Shown here: positions 1 through 8,132 of the stretch, piece by piece
Numbering within the stretch: position 1 is the stretch's first letter
Layout: each line of letters starts with the position of its first letter
NCBI GenBank assembly: GCA_045543455.1
Contig: JAZQMK010000100.1
Coordinates: 1-15,008 of the forward strand
Length of the DNA: 15,008 nucleotides
Source: SIG291 sp045543455
GTDB taxonomy: Bacteria > Bacillota > Clostridia > Lachnospirales > Lachnospiraceae
Reading direction: 5' to 3'
Position numbers and translations under genes: made by a program
The notes under the pieces: generated by a model
Databases searched by the model: none
The model's input: only the letters and a program-made list of their open reading frames with translations
What the model was told of the DNA's origin: nothing

Positions 1-80
1 GTACCCTTTTCGTTCTGGGAGCCAAGGAGTTGAAAAATGATGTTGTCTTCCTAAGACCGCTTGGCCTCCGACTTCGATAG

Positions 81-157
81 TCGTACAGCCACTTATGTAC
101 TGTTGCGTCGGAAAGTAGCGCAAGCGTGTTTTCGAGCGAATGGGCTTGCACCAGTCG
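81..157 (+). repeat. 77-bp direct repeat, copy A
   Basis: It begins TCGTACAGCCACTTATGTAC and ends GCACCAGTCG. It matches 469-545 at 72 of 77 positions by my alignment, without gaps. The first part (83-100) can fold as GTACA/TGTAC. Copy A also has an internal GCAAGC/GCTTGC complement (about 121-149) that is not kept in copy B, so there is no covariation supporting that fold. Confidence 0.85.
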
Positions 158-248
158 TAAGTTAAAATCAAATTGCACAATGTTAGCTTCAAGATAATAG
201 GAAAATTGCTGGTGGTGTGTAAGTGACGTCAACTTAGTACCGATGGCA

Positions 249-274
249 CTTATATGTGTGTCCCTTATATGTGT
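249..274 (+). repeat. Short tandem repeat CTTATATGTGT x2
   Basis: The 11-mer CTTATATGTGT occurs at 249-259 and again at 264-274, a period of 15. It resembles the CTTATGTAC portion of the 77-bp repeats, so it may be a decayed piece of the same family. That link is weak. Confidence 0.5.
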
Positions 275-468
275 ACTGATGCAAGCATCGCCCACCATAA
301 AGGAACACCCATAAAGTTGCTACGCAACTTAAGTTAGCTGAGAATTCAGGAATAGAAAAATCCCTCAAGCTATGAAAACCTTAAAGGGACTGATATATTC
401 TAGGTGAAGCTCCATTTGCGAAGAAAACACTTTGGAGACGCTGGTACTTAGTTGGTGGACGATGATAA

Positions 469-545
469 TCGTACAGCCACTTATGTACCATTGCGTCGGA
501 GAGTAGCGCAAGCGTGTTTTCGAGCAAATGGGCTTACACCAGTCG
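469..545 (+). repeat. 77-bp direct repeat, copy B
   Basis: Second full copy of the unit at 81-157. The five differences are all transitions, which fits divergence of one ancestral sequence. Copy C follows almost immediately, so the 3' part of the unit is tandemly duplicated with a period of 47. Confidence 0.85.
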
Positions 546-587
546 GAGAGTAGCGAGAGCGTGTTTTCGAGCAAATGGGCTTACACC
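542..587 (+). repeat. Partial third copy (46 bp) of the same repeat
   Basis: It matches 495-540 in copy B at 44 of 46 positions. It starts at GTCGGAGAG and runs through GGGCTTACACC. Where copies A and B continue with AGTCG, this copy continues with CATTTTTTTT, which turns its end into a terminator hairpin. Confidence 0.8.
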
Positions 588-597
588 CATTTTTTTT
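573..597 (+). terminator. Rho-independent terminator upstream of rel
   Basis: AAATGGG (573-579) and CCCATTT (586-592) form a perfect 7-bp stem around the loop CTTACA, running directly into a run of eight T (590-597). It should stop transcription entering from the left and so insulate rel. The left arm lies inside repeat copy C. Confidence 0.75.
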
Positions 598-598
598 C

Positions 599-627
599 TT
601 GCAATTTAGTTATACAGATATTATAAT
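599..627 (+). promoter_or_regulatory. Sigma-A-type promoter for the rel operon
   Basis: TTGCAA (599-604) and a perfect TATAAT (622-627) are separated by 17 bp, right after the terminator. Transcription would begin near 634. That removes most of the AAAGGA at 629-634 from the mRNA and favours the second in-frame ATG of rel (657), which is preceded by GGGTGA. Confidence 0.75.
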
Positions 628-644
628 TAAAGGATATATAAGAA

Positions 645-2939
645 ATGGGTGATTGTATGTCGGAACAAGTTATTATAAAGAATGATACACAACCTCTTAG
701 TGCATCGCCAAAAAGCTTTACGGCACCAGAGGTTTTATATGAGAAACTATTAGAGAATATTAAGAAATATCGTCCTTCTACCGATTTAACATTGATTGAG
801 AAGGCTTATAATATTGCGTATAATGCACATAAGGAACAGTATAGAAAATCTGGAGAGCCTTACATTATACACCCTATTTGTGTTGCCATTATTCTTGCAG
901 AGTTAGAGCTTGACAAGGAGACTATTGTGGCGGGTCTTTTACATGATGTTGTAGAAGATACAGTTATGACTTATGAGGATATTGAGCGTGAATTTAGCTC
1001 GGAAGTTGCCTTGTTAGTTGATGGCGTTACTAAGTTAACACAGTTAAGCTATGACTTAGATAAGGTTGAAGTTCAGGCAGAGAATTTAAGAAAAATGTTT
1101 CTTGCAATGGCTAAGGATATTAGAGTCATACTTATTAAGCTTGCCGACAGGCTTCATAATATGAGAACCTTAGAGTTTATGCGCCCGGAAAAACAAAAAG
1201 AAAAAGCAAAAGAGACTATGGAAATATATGCTCCAATCGCCCAGAGATTAGGTATTTCTAAGATTAAAGTAGAGTTAGATGATTTATCATTAAAATATAC
1301 TCAGCCGGAAGTATATAAGAATCTTGAGGATTCTTTGTACAGTACAAAGCCTGAGAGAGAAAGATTTATAAAAGAGATAGTAGGCGAAGTAAGTGCGCTT
1401 ATTAAGGATGCTGAGATTGATGCTGAGATTAACGGAAGAGTTAAGCATTATTTTAGTATTTATAGAAAGATGCTTAAGCAAGATAAGACTGTTGAACAGA
1501 TATATGATTTATTTGCAGTAAGAATCATTGTTGATTCAGTAAAGGACTGTTATGCGGCACTTGGTGTATTGCATGAGAAATATAAGCCTATTCCAGGAAG
1601 AATTAAGGATTATATTGCAATGCCAAAGCCTAATATGTATCAATCTTTGCATACTACACTTATCTCGAGTGATGGACAACCATTTGAGATACAGATTAGA
1701 ACTTATGAGATGCATAGAATCGCAGAATATGGTATTGCAGCTCATTGGAAATATAAAGAAGGTAAAGATGGAAACAGTGCTGATAATGAAGAAGCTAAAC
1801 TTACATGGCTAAGACAGATTTTAGAGTGGCAACAGGAAATGTCTGATAATAAGGAATTTTTAAGTCTGCTTAAGAGTGACTTGGATTTATTCTCAGATAG
1901 TGTGTATTGCTTTACTCCTGCCGGAGATGTTAAGAATTTGCCTAATGGCTCTACACCTATAGATTTTGCTTACAGCATACATAGTGCAGTTGGCAATAAG
2001 ATGGTAGGAGCAAGAGTTAATGGTAAGCTGGTTACTATAGATTATGTTATTAAAAATGGTGACAGAATTGAGATTATCACATCTCAAAATTCAAAAGGTC
2101 CAAGCAGGGACTGGCTTAATATAGTTAAGAGTACACAGGCTAAAAATAAGATTAGTCAGTGGTTTAAGACTGAATTTAAAGAAGAAAATATTTTGAAGGG
2201 CAAGGAGCTTATAGTAACATACAGCAAGACTAAAAATATTAATTTATCAGAACTTCTTAAGAATGAATATATGGAAAAGGTGCAGGTAAAATATGGTTTC
2301 AGAGATTGGGATGCAGTGCTTGCAGCCGTAGGTCATGGTGGTCTTAAGGAAGGTCAGATAGTTAATAAGCTTCTTGAAGAATATAATAAAAAGAATAAAA
2401 AGGCGGTTACTGATAAGGATATTTTAGGAGCCGTTAATGAGGTAAAAGAAAAGCTACCTGTTATGAAGGCTAAGTCAAAGAGTGGCATTATAGTCAAAGG
2501 TATTGATGATGTTGCAGTAAGATATTCAAAATGCTGTAGTCCGGTACCGGGAGATGAGATAATTGGCTTTGTTACAAGAGGACGCGGTGTATCAATTCAC
2601 AGGACAGATTGTGTTAATATAATTAATCTTCCTGAAATTGAAAGAGAAAGACTTATTGATGCAGAGTGGCAGAGTTTCGAAGGTAAAGGCGAAAAAGAAA
2701 AATATCTTACAGAGATTAAGCTTTTTGCTAATGACAGAAGTGGTATGTTAGTGGATATTTCTAAGGTGTTTATTGAAAGAAATATTAATATACTTACCTT
2801 GAATTCAAGAACTAACAGACAAGGTACAGCAACTATTGTTATTGGATTTGAGATTCATGGTAAAGAAGAACTTGGTCATTTGGTAGATAAATTGCGCCAG
2901 ATACAAGGAATGCTTGATATTGAGAGAACAACAGGTTAA
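645..2939 (+). CDS. rel: Bifunctional (p)ppGpp synthetase/hydrolase, Rel/SpoT family
   Basis: Makes the stringent-response alarmone (p)ppGpp by pyrophosphate transfer from ATP to GDP/GTP, and degrades it. Order of parts: HD hydrolase (about 45-200) with the motif HDVVEDT (H100-D101, E104-D105) and RKSGEPYIIHP (67-77) intact; synthetase (about 230-370) with RIKDYIAMPKPN from 319 and YQSLHTTL; TGS (about 417-478); a conserved Cys-Cys segment with CCSPVPGDEIIG from 630; C-terminal ACT (about 687-760). The intact HD box and the RIKD version of the RXKD loop are typical of two-way Gram-positive enzymes, unlike monofunctional RelA. Length of 764 residues is normal for full-length Rel. Start: ATG 645 has AAAGGA 10 nt upstream, but ATG 657 (MSEQ) is preceded by GGGTGA and suits the promoter better. 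First gene of a six-gene operon. Confidence 0.97.
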   Translation: MGDCMSEQVIIKNDTQPLSASPKSFTAPEVLYEKLLENIKKYRPSTDLTLIEKAYNIAYNAHKEQYRKSGEPYIIHPICVAIILAELELDKETIVAGLLHDVVEDTVMTYEDIEREFSSEVALLVDGVTKLTQLSYDLDKVEVQAENLRKMFLAMAKDIRVILIKLADRLHNMRTLEFMRPEKQKEKAKETMEIYAPIAQRLGISKIKVELDDLSLKYTQPEVYKNLEDSLYSTKPERERFIKEIVGEVSALIKDAEIDAEINGRVKHYFSIYRKMLKQDKTVEQIYDLFAVRIIVDSVKDCYAALGVLHEKYKPIPGRIKDYIAMPKPNMYQSLHTTLISSDGQPFEIQIRTYEMHRIAEYGIAAHWKYKEGKDGNSADNEEAKLTWLRQILEWQQEMSDNKEFLSLLKSDLDLFSDSVYCFTPAGDVKNLPNGSTPIDFAYSIHSAVGNKMVGARVNGKLVTIDYVIKNGDRIEIITSQNSKGPSRDWLNIVKSTQAKNKISQWFKTEFKEENILKGKELIVTYSKTKNINLSELLKNEYMEKVQVKYGFRDWDAVLAAVGHGGLKEGQIVNKLLEEYNKKNKKAVTDKDILGAVNEVKEKLPVMKAKSKSGIIVKGIDDVAVRYSKCCSPVPGDEIIGFVTRGRGVSIHRTDCVNIINLPEIERERLIDAEWQSFEGKGEKEKYLTEIKLFANDRSGMLVDISKVFIERNINILTLNSRTNRQGTATIVIGFEIHGKEELGHLVDKLRQIQGMLDIERTTG

Positions 2940-2944
2940 AAGAT

Positions 2945-3565
2945 ATGATTATAAAAAGAGATTTGTTAGGTCCTATAGGCACCAATTGTTATTATGTTTT
3001 CGATGAAAACGAGAAAAAAGCTATTATAATTGATCCAGCAGGCAGTGTGCCTAAGCTTGAAAGAACTATTGAAAGGCTTGAGATAACACCTGCAGCCATA
3101 TTGCTTACCCATGGACATTTTGATCATATAATGGCGGCAACATATTTAAAAGATAAATATAATATAAAAGTATATGCAGGTGAGTTTGAAAAGGATTTGC
3201 TAGGCAATCCTAATTTGAATTTGTCTGCGGCTATGGCAGATGCATTTTCCATAAAAGCAGATGTTTTGTTAAAGGATAATGAGGAACTTAGCATAGAAGG
3301 TATAACTTTTAAATGTATACACACACCGGGACATACTAAAGGTGGTATGTGTTATTATGTGGAAAAGGAAAATGTGATGTTTACAGGAGATACTCTTTTT
3401 TATGAGAGTGTAGGACGAACTGATTTTCCAACCTCTAGTACAGGAGAGCTTGTAAGAAGCATTAGAGAAAAATTGTTTGAGCTTCCTGATAATACAGTTT
3501 GTTATCCGGGACATGGTGAATCTACAAGGATAGATCATGAAAAGGACAATAATCCATTTGTGTAG
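2945..3565 (+). CDS. Metallo-beta-lactamase-fold hydrolase (glyoxalase II-like)
   Basis: A 206-residue MBL-fold enzyme, probably cytosolic. The metal site is complete: THGHFDH gives H56, H58, D60 and H61, followed by HTPGHTKGG (H130), FTGDTLF (D149) and YPGHGEST (H190). This binds two metal ions in the glyoxalase II and YcbL-type hydrolases. Small single-domain members of this family hydrolyse thioesters such as S-lactoylglutathione in some organisms, but the substrate here cannot be read from sequence, and an anaerobic Firmicute may lack glutathione. The start lies 5 nt after the rel stop with only a weak ribosome site, which points to translational coupling. MBL genes in this place between rel and hemZ are common in Clostridia. 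Confidence 0.93.
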   Translation: MIIKRDLLGPIGTNCYYVFDENEKKAIIIDPAGSVPKLERTIERLEITPAAILLTHGHFDHIMAATYLKDKYNIKVYAGEFEKDLLGNPNLNLSAAMADAFSIKADVLLKDNEELSIEGITFKCIHTPGHTKGGMCYYVEKENVMFTGDTLFYESVGRTDFPTSSTGELVRSIREKLFELPDNTVCYPGHGESTRIDHEKDNNPFV

Positions 3566-3578
3566 AAAGAGCAGTGCG

Positions 3579-5024
3579 ATGATTAAGATAAGTATAGCTA
3601 CAGATGTAGCATATAATAATTTTGAATATGAAGCCCGCACACTTTTAAAGGCATTTTATCCAAAAGAGGATATAAGTATGGAAGAGTGCGAAGCAAATAT
3701 GTATGTGGATTTTATATGTAAGGATAAAGAACTTACGATAGAATTTAAGGATAGTCAATGTAATACCTTAATGAAAGAGGTTAAAAAGGATATAAAAGAT
3801 GTTAAAGAAAGCCTTGATAATACTCTTTATGATATGTTGACTAAGCTTACGGGTACAAAGCAGCCTTGGGGAATGTTGACTGGTGTAAGACCAGCAAAGA
3901 TAGCTTATGCAAAGCTTGAACAAGGTGCCTCTAAAGATGATATTGTGGATTATATGGTAAAAACATATAAGGTAAGTGAAAGAAAGGCCATTTTAGCAAC
4001 GGAGGTTGCAGGCAATGAGAAGGAAGTTTTAAAGGGTATAGATTATGTTAATGGATATAGCCTTTATATAGGCATTCCGTTTTGTCCCACTACCTGTTTG
4101 TATTGTTCATTTACGTCATATCCTTTAGCACTTTATAGCAAGCTTGTTGATGAATATTTAAATGCGCTTATAAAAGAACTTGAATATGTAGCAGTATCCT
4201 TAAAGAACAGAAAATTAGATACAATATATATAGGTGGAGGAACTCCAACTACATTAAAGCCTGAGCAGTTGGATTTACTTTTATCTAAGGTTTTTGGATT
4301 GTTTGATACTAAGGAGATTAAGGAATTTACAGTTGAGGCAGGCAGACCGGATAGTATAACTAAAGAAAAACTTATGGTTTTGAAAAAATATGGTATAGAC
4401 CGTATTTCCATTAATCCTCAGACTATGAAGCAGGAAACCCTTGATATTATAGGCAGAAGACATACTGTAGAAGATATTTTAAATGCTTATAATATGGCAA
4501 GAGAATGTGGCTTTAATAACATAAATATGGACCTTATAGTAGGACTTCCTAATGAAGATATTGACGATGTTAAGAATACTATGGAGACAGTAAAAACGTT
4601 AAAACCAGACAGTGTTACAGTACATTCCTTAGCAATAAAGCGTGCAGCGGCACTTAATATCTTTAAAGATAAGTATAAGGAATATGATATACAAAATACG
4701 GACGACATTATGAATATGACATATGACTATGCAAAGTCTATGGGACTTGAACCGTATTATATGTACAGACAGAAAAATATAGCAGGTAATTTTGAAAATG
4801 TAGGTTATGCCAGACGTGGCAGTGAAGGCATTTACAACATTCTCATAATGGAAGAAAAACAGACTATAATAGCCTGTGGTGCAGGTGCATCTACCAAATT
4901 TATTCTTGACAATGGCAGAATAGAGCGTGTGGAGAATGTAAAGGATGTAAAAAACTATATTAGCCGAATTGATGAAATGATTGAACGAAAGAAAAAAGCA
5001 TTTAATGAATATAAAATAGTATAG
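3579..5024 (+). CDS. hemZ: HemZ-type radical-SAM coproporphyrinogen dehydrogenase
   Basis: Radical-SAM protein of the oxygen-independent coproporphyrinogen III oxidase family, HemZ branch. The iron-sulfur motif is FCPTTCLYCSF (C169, C173, C176), followed by the SAM-binding IGGGTPTT (about 218-225), AGRPDSI and ISINPQT segments. The N-terminal ~150 residues are the HemZ-specific extension. The position after the third Cys pair is Phe, as in HemW and HemZ, not the fourth Cys of classical HemN. The expected reaction is oxidative decarboxylation of coproporphyrinogen, but many anaerobes carrying this gene lack a full haem pathway, so a haem-chaperone or other role remains possible. Start chosen at ATG 3579 (MIKISIATDV), which matches the family's N-terminus; a frame-open ATG at 3537 overlaps the upstream gene and adds 14 unlikely residues. 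The ribosome site is weak. Confidence 0.93.
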   Translation: MIKISIATDVAYNNFEYEARTLLKAFYPKEDISMEECEANMYVDFICKDKELTIEFKDSQCNTLMKEVKKDIKDVKESLDNTLYDMLTKLTGTKQPWGMLTGVRPAKIAYAKLEQGASKDDIVDYMVKTYKVSERKAILATEVAGNEKEVLKGIDYVNGYSLYIGIPFCPTTCLYCSFTSYPLALYSKLVDEYLNALIKELEYVAVSLKNRKLDTIYIGGGTPTTLKPEQLDLLLSKVFGLFDTKEIKEFTVEAGRPDSITKEKLMVLKKYGIDRISINPQTMKQETLDIIGRRHTVEDILNAYNMARECGFNNINMDLIVGLPNEDIDDVKNTMETVKTLKPDSVTVHSLAIKRAAALNIFKDKYKEYDIQNTDDIMNMTYDYAKSMGLEPYYMYRQKNIAGNFENVGYARRGSEGIYNILIMEEKQTIIACGAGASTKFILDNGRIERVENVKDVKNYISRIDEMIERKKKAFNEYKIV

Positions 5025-5040
5025 AATAGAGGTGATATTC

Positions 5041-5649
5041 TTGCAGATAAATGATGTGCTGATAATGGAAGACTTTAAAAGTGCATTGTCTCATGGAATA
5101 AATGTTGCAAATTTATCTTATCTTATAGCAAAAGATATGGAACTGGATGATGATATGTGTTATGATATAGCGTTGTCAGGATTTCTTCATGATGTGGGTA
5201 AGCTGAATCTTTCACAGTATTTGTATGGAAGAAATGAGTCTGCTATGGAAGTTGAAGAGATGAAATATATGCGAATGCATTCTAGGATTAGTTATGATAT
5301 AATACAGCATTATGATTTACCATATTTGGTACAGGAATCAGTTTTATATCATCATGAAAACTATGATGGTTCGGGATATCCTGAAAATCTTAAAGGTGAT
5401 GATATTCCTATAGGTGCAAGAATAATCAAGGTTGCTGATACATTTGCAGCACTGATTTCAGACAGACCTTATAGAAAGGCCTTTGATTATGAGACAGCAA
5501 TAGAGCTTATGATAGATGAAGTTAAAAATTATGATATACAAATATTTTTAGTGTTCCAAAAGATTATTAATACTATTGATGTGGACGAACTTATTGCTAA
5601 GTCTAATATAGATATGGACGTATGGGATATTATGGGATTACTAGAATAA
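5041..5649 (+). CDS. Stand-alone HD-GYP domain protein, probable c-di-GMP phosphodiesterase
   Basis: A 202-residue protein that is almost entirely an HD-GYP domain. Visible ligands and motifs: H18, FLHDVGKL (H50-D51), RMHSRISYD (H80), YHHENYDGSGYP (H104, H105, and the GYP signature at 112-114), then KVADTF (D133) and SDRPYRKAF. HD-GYP domains with these residues hydrolyse cyclic di-GMP to GMP or pGpG. There is no receiver or PAS domain, so input must come from elsewhere. The start is TTG 5041, set by AGAGGTGAT at 5028-5036 with 8 nt spacing from AGAGG; the GTG at 5032 lies inside that site and is rejected. It lies between hemZ and aspS, where many clostridial genomes carry hisS. Confidence 0.88.
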   Translation: MQINDVLIMEDFKSALSHGINVANLSYLIAKDMELDDDMCYDIALSGFLHDVGKLNLSQYLYGRNESAMEVEEMKYMRMHSRISYDIIQHYDLPYLVQESVLYHHENYDGSGYPENLKGDDIPIGARIIKVADTFAALISDRPYRKAFDYETAIELMIDEVKNYDIQIFLVFQKIINTIDVDELIAKSNIDMDVWDIMGLLE

Positions 5650-5670
5650 ATTAAAAAATGGAGGATAATT

Positions 5671-7464
5671 ATGGCAGAATCAATGAAAGGTTTGCATAGA
5701 ACTAACAGATGTACAGAACTTAGCAAAGCTAATATAGGAGAAACAGTTACAGTTATGGGCTGGGTTGCAAAAAGAAGAAATTTAGGAAGTCTTATTTTTG
5801 TGGATTTAAGAGACCGCTCAGGCTTATTGCAGATTATATTTGATGAAAATGATATTGGAACAGATGGGTTTAATAAAGCACAGACAATAAGAAATGAATT
5901 TGTTATTGCTGTTGTAGGTAAGGTTGAAGCAAGAAGTGGTGCAATAAATGAAAATTTAAAGACAGGTGAGATTGAAATCAGAGCTACTGAACTTAGAATT
6001 TTATCAGAAGCTGATACACCACCTTTCCCAATTGAAGAAAACAGCCAGACAAAAGAAGAATTACGTTTAAAATATCGTTATCTTGATTTAAGAAGACCTG
6101 ATTTGCAGAAGAATCTTATTTTAAGAAGTAAGGTTGCTACATTAGCAAGAACATTTATGGATAAGGAAGGCTTCTTAGAGATAGAAACACCTATTTTACA
6201 AAAGAGTACACCAGAAGGTGCAAGAGATTACCTTGTTCCAAGTCGTGTTCATCCAGGTAAATTCTATGCATTGCCACAGTCACCACAGTTATTTAAGCAA
6301 CTTTTAATGTGTGCGGGCTATGACAGATATTTCCAAATTGCAAAATGCTTTAGAGATGAGGATTTAAGAGCTGACCGTCAGCCGGAATTTACTCAAATGG
6401 ATATGGAATTATCTTTTGTTGATGTAGATGATGTTATTGATGTAAATGAAAGACTTTTAGCTCATTTATTCAAAGAGACAATTGGAGTTGAAGTATCACT
6501 TCCAATTCAGAGAATGCCATACAAAGAGGCTATGGACAGATTTGGTTCAGATAAGCCGGATTTAAGATTTGGTATGGAACTTAAAGATGTGTCTGATATA
6601 GTTAGAAACTGTGGATTCGGTGTATTTACATCAGCCTTAGAAGCAGGTGGTTCCGTAAGAGCAATTAATGCCGAAGGTCAGGGCGATATGCCACGTAAGA
6701 AGATAGATGCTTTGGTTGATTTTGCAAAGGGCTATGGTGCAAAGGGACTTGCATATATTGCTATAAATGCAGATGGAACTTATAAGTCATCATTTGCAAA
6801 ATTTATGACAGAAGACGAGATGAAAGCTTTAGTAGATGCTATGGAAGCTAAAGCCGGCGATTTAATCTTGTTTGCTGCAGATAAGAATAAGATAGTATAT
6901 AACGTTTTAGGTGCATTAAGACTTGAATTAGCTGCATCTATGGGCTTGATTGATAATAATGAATACAGATTCGTATGGATAACAGAATTCCCACTTCTAG
7001 AGTGGTCTGAAGAAGATGAAAGATATGTTGCTATGCATCATCCTTTCACAATGCCAATGGATGAAGACTTAGACAAGCTTGACAGTGCCCCAGGAGAGGT
7101 AAGAGCAAAGGCTTATGATATCGTACTTAACGGTACTGAGATTGGTGGAGGTTCTGTAAGAATTTTCCAAAGTGATGTACAGGAAAAGATGTTTGAAGTA
7201 CTTGGATTTACTAAGGAAGATGCATATGAAAGATTTGGTTTCCTTCTTAATGCATTTAAGTATGGTGTTCCACCACATGCCGGACTTGCCTATGGTCTTG
7301 ACAGAATGGTAATGCTTATGGCTAAGGAAGAAAGCATAAGAGATGTTATAGCATTCCCTAAGGTAAAGGATGCGTCATGTATGATGACAAATGCACCAGA
7401 TGTAGTAGATGATAAGCAATTACAGGAGTTAGAGATATCAGTAGTTAAGAGCACAGCGGAATAA
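5671..7464 (+). CDS. aspS: Aspartyl-tRNA synthetase, bacterial type
   Basis: Charges tRNA-Asp with aspartate (cytoplasm). Parts in order: N-terminal OB-fold anticodon-binding domain (about 8-110, GWVAKRRNLGSLIFVDLRD); class II catalytic core with YRYLDLRRP (136-144) and LPQSPQLFKQLLM (201-213); motif 2 at 227-244 (FRDEDLRADRQPEFTQMD); the bacterial GAD insertion (about 300-420); motif 3 GLAYGLDR (538-545). The 597-residue length is normal for the bacterial form with GAD. TGGAGGATAATT lies directly before ATG 5671. Fifth gene of the rel operon. From sequence alone I cannot tell whether it also charges tRNA-Asn. Confidence 0.97.
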   Translation: MAESMKGLHRTNRCTELSKANIGETVTVMGWVAKRRNLGSLIFVDLRDRSGLLQIIFDENDIGTDGFNKAQTIRNEFVIAVVGKVEARSGAINENLKTGEIEIRATELRILSEADTPPFPIEENSQTKEELRLKYRYLDLRRPDLQKNLILRSKVATLARTFMDKEGFLEIETPILQKSTPEGARDYLVPSRVHPGKFYALPQSPQLFKQLLMCAGYDRYFQIAKCFRDEDLRADRQPEFTQMDMELSFVDVDDVIDVNERLLAHLFKETIGVEVSLPIQRMPYKEAMDRFGSDKPDLRFGMELKDVSDIVRNCGFGVFTSALEAGGSVRAINAEGQGDMPRKKIDALVDFAKGYGAKGLAYIAINADGTYKSSFAKFMTEDEMKALVDAMEAKAGDLILFAADKNKIVYNVLGALRLELAASMGLIDNNEYRFVWITEFPLLEWSEEDERYVAMHHPFTMPMDEDLDKLDSAPGEVRAKAYDIVLNGTEIGGGSVRIFQSDVQEKMFEVLGFTKEDAYERFGFLLNAFKYGVPPHAGLAYGLDRMVMLMAKEESIRDVIAFPKVKDASCMMTNAPDVVDDKQLQELEISVVKSTAE

Positions 7465-7480
7465 TTTGGAGGAGTTATCA

Positions 7481-8128
7481 GTGGAAAAAATATGTAAAGT
7501 ATGTGGGACAAAACTTATGGAAGGCGAAAATTATTGCGTTATATGTGATAGATATATAGATGATGAAAAAGAGCCAGAAGTAATTGAAACTGTAGAAGGT
7601 GAAGAAACTACCAATAATGAAGAAGAGTCAAGAGAGTATGTTGCTAAAAAATATACTTTAAATACCTCCGTAAAGCTCATACACGTGGCCATTGCGGCTG
7701 TGATTTGTATAGTTATTTGTATAGCAGTTTTGATAGTTCCCGAAAAGCTTATTGTAAATAGTAGCAATAAACCGATATATGATTCGTATACAGCTATTAT
7801 AAAAAGTGAATACGATACATTTGTAAAATCATATATACCGGTAAGTGAATTTCCAGACGAAAAGCAGGAAAAAGCTACGCAGACAATAAAGAGTATATAT
7901 GATGATAATACAACCATAGTTGATTATGAGATAATTTCTAATGAAAAACAGGATAGAAAGCCAGTTAGAAAATACTTAAAGCTTATGTATGATATTGATA
8001 ATATTAATATGCAATATTGCAGAAAGATAGTTGTAAAGGTTACTGCTCTAGATGAAAATGGGCAAAATGTAACTAAGAATTTAAGCTATTATGTAATAAA
8101 ATATAAAGATGTATGGTATCTTGTATAA
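7481..8128 (+). CDS. Zinc-ribbon membrane protein with extracellular domain, function unknown
   Basis: 215 residues. The N-terminus has a short zinc ribbon with two knuckles, CKVC (C5, C8) and CVIC (C19, C22). It is followed by an acidic linker (27-50, rich in Glu), one hydrophobic membrane segment (about 66-88) and a ~125-residue C-terminal region that is probably outside the cell and contains no cysteine beyond one CRK. The layout matches many Firmicute zinc-ribbon membrane proteins of unknown role. Start: GTG 7481, because GGAGGAG at 7468-7474 lies 6-8 nt upstream; the TTG at 7466 overlaps that ribosome site. It follows aspS by 16 bp and is the last gene of the operon. I do not recognise the C-terminal domain. 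Confidence 0.85.
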   Translation: MEKICKVCGTKLMEGENYCVICDRYIDDEKEPEVIETVEGEETTNNEEESREYVAKKYTLNTSVKLIHVAIAAVICIVICIAVLIVPEKLIVNSSNKPIYDSYTAIIKSEYDTFVKSYIPVSEFPDEKQEKATQTIKSIYDDNTTIVDYEIISNEKQDRKPVRKYLKLMYDIDNINMQYCRKIVVKVTALDENGQNVTKNLSYYVIKYKDVWYLV

Positions 8129-8132
8129 CAAT

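Larger units (their letters stand above)
1..598. other. Gene-free region with dispersed repeats, function unknown
   Basis: No reading frame here has a convincing ribosome binding site or a recognisable protein, and I see no tRNA, T-box or familiar riboswitch core. What it does hold is an imperfect 77-bp direct repeat (81-157 and 469-545), a partial third copy (542-587), an 11-bp motif repeated at 249-259 and 264-274, and a perfect 7-bp stem with a 3-nt loop at 314-330 (AAGTTGC/GCAACTT). The repeat-rich make-up and the terminator at its end fit either a non-coding RNA gene running left to right or a remnant of a mobile or repeat element. Neither is proven. Confidence 0.6.

Noticed and set aside
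365..574. Minus-strand open frame of 69 codons in the repeat region
   Set aside because: It lies across the direct repeats, has no ribosome site and no protein-like composition; its openness reflects the repeat sequence.
81..587. CRISPR array
   Set aside because: The repeat units are 77 and 46 bp, unevenly spaced, with one adjacent pair and one 311-bp gap; there are no regular spacers and no cas genes.
1..598. T-box, riboswitch, tRNA, SRP RNA, RNase P RNA or tmRNA upstream of rel
   Set aside because: I looked for conserved cores of these RNAs and found none; the terminator also precedes the rel promoter, so the region is not part of the rel leader.
3269..3640. Minus-strand frame of 123 codons opposite the MBL and hemZ genes
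   Set aside because: It is antisense to two well-supported enzymes, lacks a ribosome site and has no recognisable domain. The same applies to the other antisense frames opposite rel, aspS, the zinc-ribbon gene and the kinase.
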